The notes under the pieces are model-generated. The model saw nothing but the letters and a program-made list of their open reading frames with translations, was not told the origin of the DNA and did not search any database. Of a stretch of DNA of 64,000 nucleotides, positions 52,138-59,374 are shown one piece after another. The stretch is from an uncultured Croceitalea sp. (GTDB taxonomy: Bacteria > Bacteroidota > Bacteroidia > Flavobacteriales > Flavobacteriaceae), in NCBI GenBank assembly GCA_947503285.1, contig CANNDD010000003.1, forward strand, positions 124,001 through 188,000, given 5' to 3'. Position 1 is the stretch's first letter. Each line of letters opens with the position of its first letter. Both the position numbers and the translations under genes were made by a program.

Positions 52138-52567
52138 ACTACTTCTACTACCTATACTTTTATACGCTTTGGGCATTTTTGCACAACAAGGACCTGGCAG
52201 GGAACGTATAAAAACCCTAAAAGTGGCATTTATTACGGAGCAGCTAAACTTAAGCCGCGAAGAAGCGCAGCTATTTTGGCCAGTCTACAATGCCCATGAG
52301 CAAAAGATCGCCGACATTAGAAAAAAAGAACGGCAACAGTTTGGGGGGCGTTTGGCCAATCTATCACAGACGTCGCCAAAAGAAGCTGAAGTTATGGTCG
52401 CCACTTATGCAAAACTGCAGTCTGAAAAACATGCGGTAGAGCAAGATTTTATTGCGGATTTAAAAGAGGTGATTCCCGCTTTGAAAATCATTAAACTCTT
52501 TAGGGCCGAAGAGAGCTTTAAAAAAAGGTTATTGCAGCAATATCAAAAACGTCGTGGAGGGGGCTGA
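52121..52567 (+). CDS. Spy/CpxP-like periplasmic protein
   Basis: 148 residues with a signal peptide (about 1-21). The mature part is helical and highly charged, with L-N-L-S-R-E-E-A-Q-L-F-W-P-V-Y near 46-60 and K-R-Q-Q-F-G-G-type segments, like the LTxxQ family (Spy, CpxP, CnrX) that protect or sense misfolded envelope proteins. The exact LTxxQ is replaced by 'FITEQ' here. Overlap of 17 bases with the previous gene argues for one operon with the sigma. Confidence 0.78.
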   Translation: MNLKNKLLLLPILLYALGIFAQQGPGRERIKTLKVAFITEQLNLSREEAQLFWPVYNAHEQKIADIRKKERQQFGGRLANLSQTSPKEAEVMVATYAKLQSEKHAVEQDFIADLKEVIPALKIIKLFRAEESFKKRLLQQYQKRRGGG

Positions 52568-52790
52568 TCCTACAATAGTCTCCGTCACATTTAAAGTACC
52601 CTTGTAACATCATAAAGTGCACCCCACCTATCTGACCGATAAGCGGTCTGAAATCTTATTTATACAAGTAGTCTGATTCTCGACGTTATTGAATCCAACG
52701 ATTACGGCATTTTTAGCATAAGGCATATTGATTTTCAAGAATGGAGCATTGGCTACTACCTTTGATACCATAATTCGACGTACGACCCAT

Positions 52791-52817
52791 AAAAGGGGCC
52801 AAAAGGCCTTTTTTTCG
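52791..52817 (+). terminator. Terminator-like hairpin inside the gap
   Basis: AAAGG(G)GCC...GGCCTTT with loop AAAA and a T run of eight. It lies 224 bases after the Spy-like stop, so it either ends a long 3' UTR or ends a separate short RNA. Confidence 0.55.
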
Positions 52818-52838
52818 ATTAAACCTATACCGCTCATA

Positions 52839-52853
52839 AGGGTCATAGTAACA
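52839..52853 (+). promoter_or_regulatory. Shared 15-mer before the DUF6515-like gene
   Basis: AGGGTCATAGTAACA, identical to the copy before the ECF sigma gene, 21 bases before the ATG at 52875. Confidence 0.35.
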
Positions 52854-52874
52854 GTAACCCATAAAATCTACATT

Positions 52875-53225
52875 ATGAAAAATTTAAAAACAGTATTGTT
52901 GACTATGGCACTTGTTGGAGCAATGTTTATGAGCAACGCACAACGAAAAGTAGTTCGTGTATATCCTAAACATGGTACCGTGGTAACCACAGTGGTAAAA
53001 CCGCGTGTTGTCGTTCATAAGAAAACCAATTTCTACGTTGCAGATGGTGTCTGGTATAAAAAAAGAGCCCGAAAATACGTGGTCTGTGCTGCCCCTGTTG
53101 GAGTTAAGGTAAGAACACTGCCTAGAGGTAATAGAGTGGTGGTTATAAAAGGTAGAAAGTTCTATAAATACAAAGGCATCTGGTATCAAAAAACAGGACG
53201 CAATTATGTTGTTGTCAATGTTTGA
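52875..53225 (+). CDS. DUF6515-like secreted basic protein with two FY-GxWY repeats
   Basis: 116 residues from the ATG at 52875; the frame is open upstream but only the internal start gives a signal peptide (1-22, SNAQ). The mature protein is very basic. Two repeats are clear: 'NFYVADGVWYKKRARKYVV' at 52-70 and 'KFYKYKGIWYQKTGRNYVV' at 95-113, separated by A-P-V-G-V-K-V-R-T-L-P-R-G. This is the DUF6515 layout (F-Y-x-x-x-G-x-W/Y-Y). It shares the 15-mer with the ECF sigma, so it is probably a target of that system. Function unknown. Confidence 0.78.
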   Translation: MKNLKTVLLTMALVGAMFMSNAQRKVVRVYPKHGTVVTTVVKPRVVVHKKTNFYVADGVWYKKRARKYVVCAAPVGVKVRTLPRGNRVVVIKGRKFYKYKGIWYQKTGRNYVVVNV

Positions 53226-53258
53226 TATCAGATTTAGTTTGGATTGTTGTTGCAAAGA

Positions 53259-53287
53259 AGGGGCGTTTATAAACGTCCCTTTTTTTA
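53259..53287. terminator. Terminator after the DUF6515-like gene
   Basis: Stem with one wobble, AGGGGCGTTTA (53259-53269) with TAAACGTCCCT (53270-53280), seven T after it. Convergent Ycf48-like gene on the other side. Confidence 0.78.
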
Positions 53288-54316
53288 TTCAAAAGTTAAT
53301 CGGGCAATTCGATTTTTTCCGGCCGCATAAGCGGTATTTTCATTTAAGAACCGAATAGTGTAAAAACCTTCTTTGCTAAGTTCAGACCAAGTAGCTCCCC
53401 TATCGTTCGAATATGAGATACCGGTAAACCCCACTGCCACCAAATCTTCCGCCCCTGAATTAGGGATGTATTGTACACAACTTTTATATCCCGGTATTTT
53501 CCCGTCAGCTGCGGGCAACCACGTACCACCACCATCGGTGGTCACAATTTTATTCGCCTTGTTCAAATTGGGTTGGGTATAGTCCCCTCCAATTCCATAA
53601 CCGTTTTTTTTATCGTAAAAATCAATGGAATAGATTCCTTGTGAATCCGTGGTATTGATTATCGGGGTTTTTACGACCTTCCAAGTCAATCCCTTATCAG
53701 CAGAAAATAAAACACGACCGACCGAAGTGGCCACCCAAGTATGCTCGCCTATAATATCTATATTGGTATTACTGGCTGCAAAAGCCCCTTCATTGGCTAT
53801 AGGTTCTGGTAATTGACTGCAAGACAGTTTATTCCAAGTAGTTCCACCATCTCGGGTAATGATAATCGATAAACATCCATCTGTGGCATCACCAATGGCA
53901 ATTCCCTCTTGGTCGTTCCAAAACTTCAGGGCATCATAGAATACCTTTTCACCTTCTTCTTTATAGACCAATTCCATTTTTCCGGCATCCCCTGTTTTGT
54001 ACAACAGTGCGGGATTTGCTACCGACAGCATAAAAAAGTCATTCGTCGTATGCCCGATGGCCCGAAACTCTGGTATGCTGGTATGGTACTTCATGACGTT
54101 GGAGCGCACTCTACCGCTTGTTACATCAACCGTACCATACACTCCCCCACTCCCTGCAAAAGCAAGGGTATTATCATCTAAAAAAGTAATGGCTCGAATA
54201 CTAACGGAATCTTCAAAAACAGTTTCAATGGCAATTGATGTATATTCATGTGATTTCAGTCGTGACTGACATCCTGCCAAAAAGACCAAGGCAGCCAAAA
54301 AAATGAAATAGCGCAT
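53285..54316 (-). CDS. Ycf48-like beta-propeller lipoprotein (BNR repeats)
   Basis: 343 residues with a lipoprotein signal (FLAGC, Cys16). BNR/Asp-box repeats appear at regular spacing: T-R-D-G-G-T-T-W-N near 155, S-A-D-K-G-L-T-W-K near 208, T-T-D-G-G-G-T-W-L near 264, S-N-D-R-G-A-T-W-S near 305. Such repeats make a six- or seven-bladed propeller, as in photosystem II assembly factor Ycf48 and sialidases; no sialidase catalytic set is visible. It is a binding or assembly scaffold in the envelope, target unknown. Confidence 0.85.
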   Translation of the reverse strand: MRYFIFLAALVFLAGCQSRLKSHEYTSIAIETVFEDSVSIRAITFLDDNTLAFAGSGGVYGTVDVTSGRVRSNVMKYHTSIPEFRAIGHTTNDFFMLSVANPALLYKTGDAGKMELVYKEEGEKVFYDALKFWNDQEGIAIGDATDGCLSIIITRDGGTTWNKLSCSQLPEPIANEGAFAASNTNIDIIGEHTWVATSVGRVLFSADKGLTWKVVKTPIINTTDSQGIYSIDFYDKKNGYGIGGDYTQPNLNKANKIVTTDGGGTWLPAADGKIPGYKSCVQYIPNSGAEDLVAVGFTGISYSNDRGATWSELSKEGFYTIRFLNENTAYAAGKNRIARLTFE

Positions 54317-54621
54317 AAAAAGAATTTGTTCAAAAATAGAAATAGTTCATCGAGATTCCTTGTGAACCATTCAAGATATCGGTATTTCATAAAATCATTT
54401 TAGAATGGCAGGATTCAGAAACGCGAACAACACCTCCTTTAATCTTGCCTGATTAGCTGGAAAGTCGTTCTGATGACTATACTGACTTTCCTCTAAATTA
54501 AGAAACGGAGCGAGGGTGAAAATAAAACCAGTGGATTTATAATACCATTTAACATTAAGTAAAAATAGAGAAGAAGAATATCTAACAGGTATGCCTACCT
54601 TTGCACACTTATTTTTAGTTC
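54317..54621. other. 305-base gap
   Basis: Nothing recognised apart from the -7 box at its right end (54596-54603). Confidence 0.55.
54596..54603 (+). promoter_or_regulatory. TAnnTTTG -7 box before the RsmB-family gene
   Basis: TACCTTTG, 18 bases before the ATG at 54622, which gives a leader of about 10-12 bases. Confidence 0.45.
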
Positions 54622-55836
54622 ATGCGTTTACACCGAAATTTAGTATTTGCCGTTATCGATGCCTTAAACTTCATTTTCAATGAAGGGGAGTACGCTGACA
54701 AGGTCATCGAAAAAGTTTTACGCTATGATAAACGTTGGGGTGCCAGGGACCGTGGTTTTATTGCAGAAACCACCTATGACATCGTACGTTGGAAACGACT
54801 CTATGCCGAAATAGCCGAGGTAAGTGGACACTACTCCCGCGAAAACCTATTCCGCTTGTTTGCCGTTTGGTGTGTACTACGGGGCATTTCATTGCCCGAT
54901 TGGAAACAACTGGAAGCCACACCGGTACGGCGTATCAAAGGTCGTTTTGATGAGCTTTCAAAAATCAGGAAGTATCGGGAATCCATACCCGACTGGTTAG
55001 ATGAATTGGGCGAAAAAGCTTTGGGTACTGAACTATGGACGAAAGAAATCGCGGCACTGAATGCGCAGGCCGAGGTAATTCTTAGAACGAATACCTTAAA
55101 AACCGACAAACAACGCTTAAAAGGGCTCTTAAAAAGCGAAGAAATTGAAACGGAAACCATTTCAGGCGCAAAAGATGCCTTAAAACTGGTAGAACGTAAA
55201 AATGTGTTTACAACCCAAGCTTTTAAAAACGGACTTTTTGAAGTACAAGATGCTTCTTCACAGTTGGTTGCACCTTATTTAGAGGTGAAGCCGGGACAAC
55301 GTGTGGTTGATGCCTGCGCCGGTGCGGGCGGCAAGACCTTGCATTTGGCCTCATTGATGGAAAATAAAGGGCAGTTAATAGCCTTGGATATTTATGAAAG
55401 TAAGCTCAAAAAATTAAAGATACGTACGAGAAGAAATGGCATTCATAACGTAGAGACCCGAACCATTGACTCTACCAAAATAATTAAGAAGCTCCATAAT
55501 TCAGTAGATAGACTTTTGTTGGATGCACCATGTTCAGGCCTAGGGGTTTTACGTCGTAACCCAGATTCTAAGTGGAAGTTACAGACGGGGTTTATCGAGA
55601 AGATCAAAGGTGTTCAATATGATATTCTTCGTAACTATTCTAAAATGGTGAAACCAGGGGGAAAAATGGTCTATGCGACCTGTTCCATACTACCAGAGGA
55701 AAATGCAGAACAGATACATTCTTTTTTAGCCTCAGAAGAGGGTAAAACCTTTAGGTTTGAGAAAGATCAAAACATCTATGCATCAGAACACGGGTTTGAC
55801 GGATTTTACATGGCTTTGCTGCAAAGGACCGAATGA
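54622..55836 (+). CDS. RsmB/NOP2-family rRNA (cytosine-C5-)-methyltransferase
   Basis: 404 residues. N-terminal NusB-like helical part at about 1-130. The methyltransferase domain has SAM motif I D230-A-C-A-G-A-G-G-K-T239, motif IV D301-A-P-C304-S-G-L-G, and motif VI T353-C354-S, the two cysteines that form and release the covalent adduct with cytosine. It probably makes m5C in 16S rRNA. The promoter box is close upstream; it is followed by a 164-base gap. Confidence 0.93.
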   Translation: MRLHRNLVFAVIDALNFIFNEGEYADKVIEKVLRYDKRWGARDRGFIAETTYDIVRWKRLYAEIAEVSGHYSRENLFRLFAVWCVLRGISLPDWKQLEATPVRRIKGRFDELSKIRKYRESIPDWLDELGEKALGTELWTKEIAALNAQAEVILRTNTLKTDKQRLKGLLKSEEIETETISGAKDALKLVERKNVFTTQAFKNGLFEVQDASSQLVAPYLEVKPGQRVVDACAGAGGKTLHLASLMENKGQLIALDIYESKLKKLKIRTRRNGIHNVETRTIDSTKIIKKLHNSVDRLLLDAPCSGLGVLRRNPDSKWKLQTGFIEKIKGVQYDILRNYSKMVKPGGKMVYATCSILPEENAEQIHSFLASEEGKTFRFEKDQNIYASEHGFDGFYMALLQRTE

Positions 55837-56000
55837 TCTTGATGAAAACTCCTGATTTTGGTCGATGGTACCGAATTTTATCCTAAATGATCATTTTCAA
55901 AAGTCTTTAACGCTTCAATCAACAATTAATCTTAAACTTAAAAAAAACCTAAAGTGTCCTGATTTTTTGCAATTCTGCAAAAATCTTTTAATTTATTTAG

Positions 56001-56375
56001 ATGATATCAAAACAAAAAGAACAAAATCAAGACATTTTAGAACAATCAATTTCCCATTTACAATTCAAGGGTTTCGAAAACATCAAAGCGGATATTCCGG
56101 GATACGACACTCCTAAAACCTTTAAAAGTAAAAGAAGCGGTGTCGAGGTCACTCCTGATATTTCAGCTACGAAGAATGGTAAGAAATACTTTTTCGACAT
56201 TAGCTTAAAATCCACTAAGGTAGATTTACTGAAATCAAAGTGGTTGTTGTTGGATACCTTTAGCCGTCTGAAGACCAACCGGTTTAAAATTATTACAACT
56301 AGAGGTCATTTGAAATTCACTAGGGACCTGTTGAACGATATTCAATTGAGCCAAAAAGAGTTCATTAAAATCTAA
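56001..56375 (+). CDS. Small protein of unknown function with nuclease-like core pattern
   Basis: 124 residues, no signal. The core 'VTPDISATKNGKKYFFDISL' at 50-69 followed by K70-S recalls the PD-(D/E)XK fold: D53 in P-D-I, then strand with D66 and K70. The spacing D-x3-K is one or two residues longer than the usual E-x-K, so it may be a relative that lost catalysis or only a look-alike. It contains many Lys residues. A terminator follows. I cannot name a family. Confidence 0.6.
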   Translation: MISKQKEQNQDILEQSISHLQFKGFENIKADIPGYDTPKTFKSKRSGVEVTPDISATKNGKKYFFDISLKSTKVDLLKSKWLLLDTFSRLKTNRFKIITTRGHLKFTRDLLNDIQLSQKEFIKI

Positions 56376-56683
56376 TCTTTTTTTACATAAGGCATTTAAA
56401 AAACAGCTATTTCTACAATAGCTGTTTTTTTTACATCCATTTTCGAGAGTTATGGCAATATTCGCATTAAGCCCAAGACCCAATCAAAAAAGAGATATGC
56501 ACCGAATACGGGCATTATCACCACTCAAGTAACTTATGCCAAAAAAGTGGTTTTTGGCCTACCCATAAAAACCGGGGCTTACCAAAAAACAGTATCTTAT
56601 GATGCGCAATTCAAGGCTTTACATAATCAATTGTAGGTCTTAAAGAACAAAGCTATTGTATAATTCGTTAATACAATTACCGC
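56376..56683. other. 308-base gap with terminator and orphan open frame
   Basis: It starts with the terminator at 56399-56429. A plus-strand frame without a start codon is open from about 56431 to TAG at 56634-56636 and encodes a plausible-looking peptide, but it is short enough to be chance. Confidence 0.5.
56399..56429 (+). terminator. Terminator after the small nuclease-like gene
   Basis: AAAACAGCTAT/ATAGCTGTTTT stem with loop TTCTACA and T run. Confidence 0.85.
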
Positions 56684-57124
56684 ATGGCAAAGAATAAAAC
56701 TACGGTTACTGAAATCGATGTATTTGATTTTATCCATTCTTATGTTGAAAATGAGCAAAAGAAATCAGATAGTCTTGAACTCATAAAACTAATGGGCAAA
56801 TGGTCTGGTTTTGAACCTAAGATGTGGGGACCCACTATTATTGGTTTTGGAAGTTATCATTATAAATATGCCAGTGGCCATGAGGGCGATGCACCGATGT
56901 TAGGGTTCTCGCCAAGAAAAGCACAATTTTCATTCTACATCTATGCTAGAACAGGCAAGAACGATGCATTATTGAAAGCGTTCGGTAAATTTAAAATGGG
57001 GAAGGCTTGTATCTATGTTAAAAAACTTGCCGACATAGATATTTCAATTTTAGAACAAATCTGTAAAGAAACCCTAATCTACCTCAATGAGAATCAAAAA
57101 TGTGGGGCATGTAAAGGTGAATAA
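56684..57124 (+). CDS. DUF1801-family protein
   Basis: 146 residues. It has the DUF1801 (YdhG-like) pattern: 'MGKWSGFEPKMWGPTIIGFG' near 43-62, 'SPRKAQFSFYIYARTG' near 82-97, then 'LLKAFGKFKMGKACIYVKKLADID' near 103-126. A small cytoplasmic domain, structurally related to frataxin-like or MmcQ-type proteins, function unknown. Single gene. Confidence 0.85.
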   Translation: MAKNKTTVTEIDVFDFIHSYVENEQKKSDSLELIKLMGKWSGFEPKMWGPTIIGFGSYHYKYASGHEGDAPMLGFSPRKAQFSFYIYARTGKNDALLKAFGKFKMGKACIYVKKLADIDISILEQICKETLIYLNENQKCGACKGE

Positions 57125-57293
57125 TAACTTGCTTATAAAGACGTAAACTGACCTATTGCATTGGTTTTTTAGAGTAAGAACTTTAGGGGATACAGCAATG
57201 ATTCCAACAATATCGTTGAAATGATTTCACTATATTTCCATTAAAATATACACGTACCCTATATGGGGTAAGTGGCTTAATATTAATAATGTT

Positions 57294-58253
57294 TTGATAA
57301 AAACAAAACTCTTTACAATAATGATGTTGTTTGGATTTTTAGCTTGTACCAATAAGCCGAGAATACCTGAAATAAAATATTCAAATAATATCGTCGCACA
57401 ACCAATTCCATTCGCGAAAGGCATAATCTCCACTGAGGACAATAGTGAATTTGAATTGACTTTTTCCACGGACGGGCTTAAGGCTTACTTCTCTAGAAGG
57501 GCCCCTAATGAAAAACAAAAGATTTATGTGAGTGATTTTAAAAACGACGAATGGACAACGCCAAAACTTGCTAGTTTTTCGACGGACAGGGATGAAACAG
57601 CATATATTACACCAAACGGAAAGTTTTTTTTCTTTGGTTCAGAACGTCCGGTTCCGAACCAACCCAATAAAGGAAACTTTGATATGAATATTTGGATGAT
57701 GGAAAAAACGGATAATGGTTGGGGTGAACCAAAACCATTACCAGAACCGATAAACGAGGTTCAAATAGAACAGGAAGACTGGCCATCATCAAACAATAAC
57801 TTCTTTTTTTCGAATGACAACATCACTTTTTATTTCACTACCATGATGCGCGGTACAAAAAGTGTAAAGCTTTACGAAACCAAGTTTGATGGGGAGACTT
57901 TTTCCGAACCAAAAACGATAGACGGAATTTTTGAAGATGAAAAGCTTTGGATTTATTCCGCGGTAATTTCCCCGAACGGCGAATATTTGGTTTTCAATTC
58001 ATATGGTGCGCCAGGCGGAAAAGGAGGTGAAGATATTTTTGTTTCTAAAAAAACAGGAAAGGGATGGAGCCATGCGAAGCCAATCGGACCACTGATCAAT
58101 TCAAAAGACGAAGAAAGTAGTCCGAGATTTTCGAGGGACGGCAACTATTTCTTTTTTAGTCGAGCTGAGAATTTAGGGAACTATGAATATGGGGAATGGA
58201 GCATTTTCTTTATCGAAACCAAATATCTGGACCTAGAAGGATTATTTGATTGA
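57294..58253 (+). CDS. PD40 beta-propeller lipoprotein (second in window), TTG start
   Basis: 319 residues from a TTG; the next ATG (ATGATG, codons 10-11) would cut the signal peptide too short. Lipobox F-L-A-C18. Blades: F-S-T-D-G-L-K-A-Y-F-S near 60-70, 'DETAYITPNGKFFFFGSERP' near 100-120, V-I-S-P-N-G-E-Y-L-V-F-N near 220-232, P-R-F-S-R-D-G-N-Y-F-F-F-S near 278-290. It is a shorter relative of the PD40 lipoprotein at 24956 without its cadherin-like tail. Envelope binding role inferred; no partner gene. Confidence 0.8.
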   Translation: MIKTKLFTIMMLFGFLACTNKPRIPEIKYSNNIVAQPIPFAKGIISTEDNSEFELTFSTDGLKAYFSRRAPNEKQKIYVSDFKNDEWTTPKLASFSTDRDETAYITPNGKFFFFGSERPVPNQPNKGNFDMNIWMMEKTDNGWGEPKPLPEPINEVQIEQEDWPSSNNNFFFSNDNITFYFTTMMRGTKSVKLYETKFDGETFSEPKTIDGIFEDEKLWIYSAVISPNGEYLVFNSYGAPGGKGGEDIFVSKKTGKGWSHAKPIGPLINSKDEESSPRFSRDGNYFFFSRAENLGNYEYGEWSIFFIETKYLDLEGLFD

Positions 58254-58531
58254 AAATCATGGCCGGACCATGGTGGGATGCAATCATTTTTCAATTTGGT
58301 AACATTCGTATCGGTTTCTACTTTTACCCAGGTCGTAAAACCCCATCGGTTGATGAATGTAGGAGGGATAAGGGCATCGCAAATCCATTTTCTAAATAAC
58401 TATTGGTCCTTTTAGTAAAAGAAAGATAAACCTTGCAAAAAATTGGAATTCTTCAAAACTGAAATGAATTAAAAAATAGGGTGTCACGGTTATTCGAATG
58501 AGTTATTTGGTTCCCCCGTCGTGACTAATTT

Positions 58532-58921
58532 ATGAATACCAAAAAAGACTTCAACGATAAAATAAGGATGAACAAGATACCGGCCAAACCAGCTCGAATA
58601 ATTGCCCTTTCAGCAACCAGTTTAAGCTATCTGCTTTTGATTTATATACTGGTATTCGAAACTAGAGCTACTGATTATACCTATCTCTTTTATAGCGCTT
58701 GGTTTTTTGGTATCGTCAGTGTAATCTCAAACATGATACTGGCCATCAAAATCAAAATAAAATCTTGGTTGATCGTTGTGTTGGGTATTTCTGGTATCAT
58801 ATGGCTTTTTCCACCACTTTTAATGAGTTTTTATGGTTTTCCATGTATCGTCATTTTCTTAATCGTTGCAATTTATCTACACTTAAAAGCGTTCCAGAGC
58901 AAAAAGGGTAAGACGCTTTAA
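58532..58921 (+). CDS. Small four-helix membrane protein
   Basis: 129 residues with a charged N-terminus (about 1-20, Lys-rich) and four hydrophobic helices at about 23-42, 48-70, 74-95 and 98-120. It ends in a Lys-rich tail (S-K-K-G-K). No family recognised. Single gene between gaps. Confidence 0.6.
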   Translation: MNTKKDFNDKIRMNKIPAKPARIIALSATSLSYLLLIYILVFETRATDYTYLFYSAWFFGIVSVISNMILAIKIKIKSWLIVVLGISGIIWLFPPLLMSFYGFPCIVIFLIVAIYLHLKAFQSKKGKTL

Positions 58922-59374
58922 ATAAGGTTGCAAAGTATTGAATACTTAAGCCTATCAGACGATTGAGAAAGCCTATTAGGTTTCTCACCCATACCTTGCC
59001 AGCTTGATATTGAGATTCGAAACGACAAAATTCAAACTCCAAACAACAAGTTTCCATAGTGCTGCAAACCGAAACTTTCTCAGAAAAAGTGAAGCGTCTA
59101 GCAGAAGTGCGCCCGAAGAAGGCGGAAAGAGCATGCAGTGCCAGATATGAGCGGTTTTATCCGAAGGATAAAAATTTCCTTGAAAGCTTCTTGATTTTTT
59201 CGTCCCTTTTGTATCAAGACAAAATGGACAACGAAAAGACTATTTAAAAGGACGGTCTTTAAAACATAAAAACTATCAACACCCTCCGTTAAAAACTGTT
59301 TCCGAGCCCTCGGTATAAGGCAGCAAAAAATCGTAAATTTGCACTTTGCTAAACCGCTCAATACGTAAGCACAT
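58922..59374. other. 453-base gap before purL
   Basis: A GTG-started frame of 62 codons (59059-59247) and one on the other strand have no support. The only useful signal is the -7 box at 59334-59341. Confidence 0.55.
59334..59341 (+). promoter_or_regulatory. TAnnTTTG -7 box before purL
   Basis: TAAATTTG, 33 bases before the purL ATG; no -33 TTG at the ideal distance. Confidence 0.4.

Larger units (their letters stand above)
52568..52874. other. 307-base gap with hairpin and shared 15-mer
   Basis: It holds TACCTTTG at 52757-52764, a terminator-like hairpin at 52791-52812, and the 15-mer at 52839-52853. A frame on the minus strand (52628-52846) exists but has no support. A small RNA ending at the hairpin is possible. 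Confidence 0.5.

Noticed and set aside
52628-52846. Minus-strand frame of 72 codons in the gap after the Spy-like gene
   Set aside because: No family resemblance, no signal or promoter; the gap is better explained by the hairpin and 15-mer.
55865-56116. 83-codon plus-strand frame overlapping the 124-residue protein
   Set aside because: Overlaps a better-supported frame; composition is low-complexity.
59059-59247. GTG-started 62-codon frame before purL, and an opposite-strand frame over the same place
   Set aside because: Composition does not look like a real protein, and both strands are open there, which fits chance.
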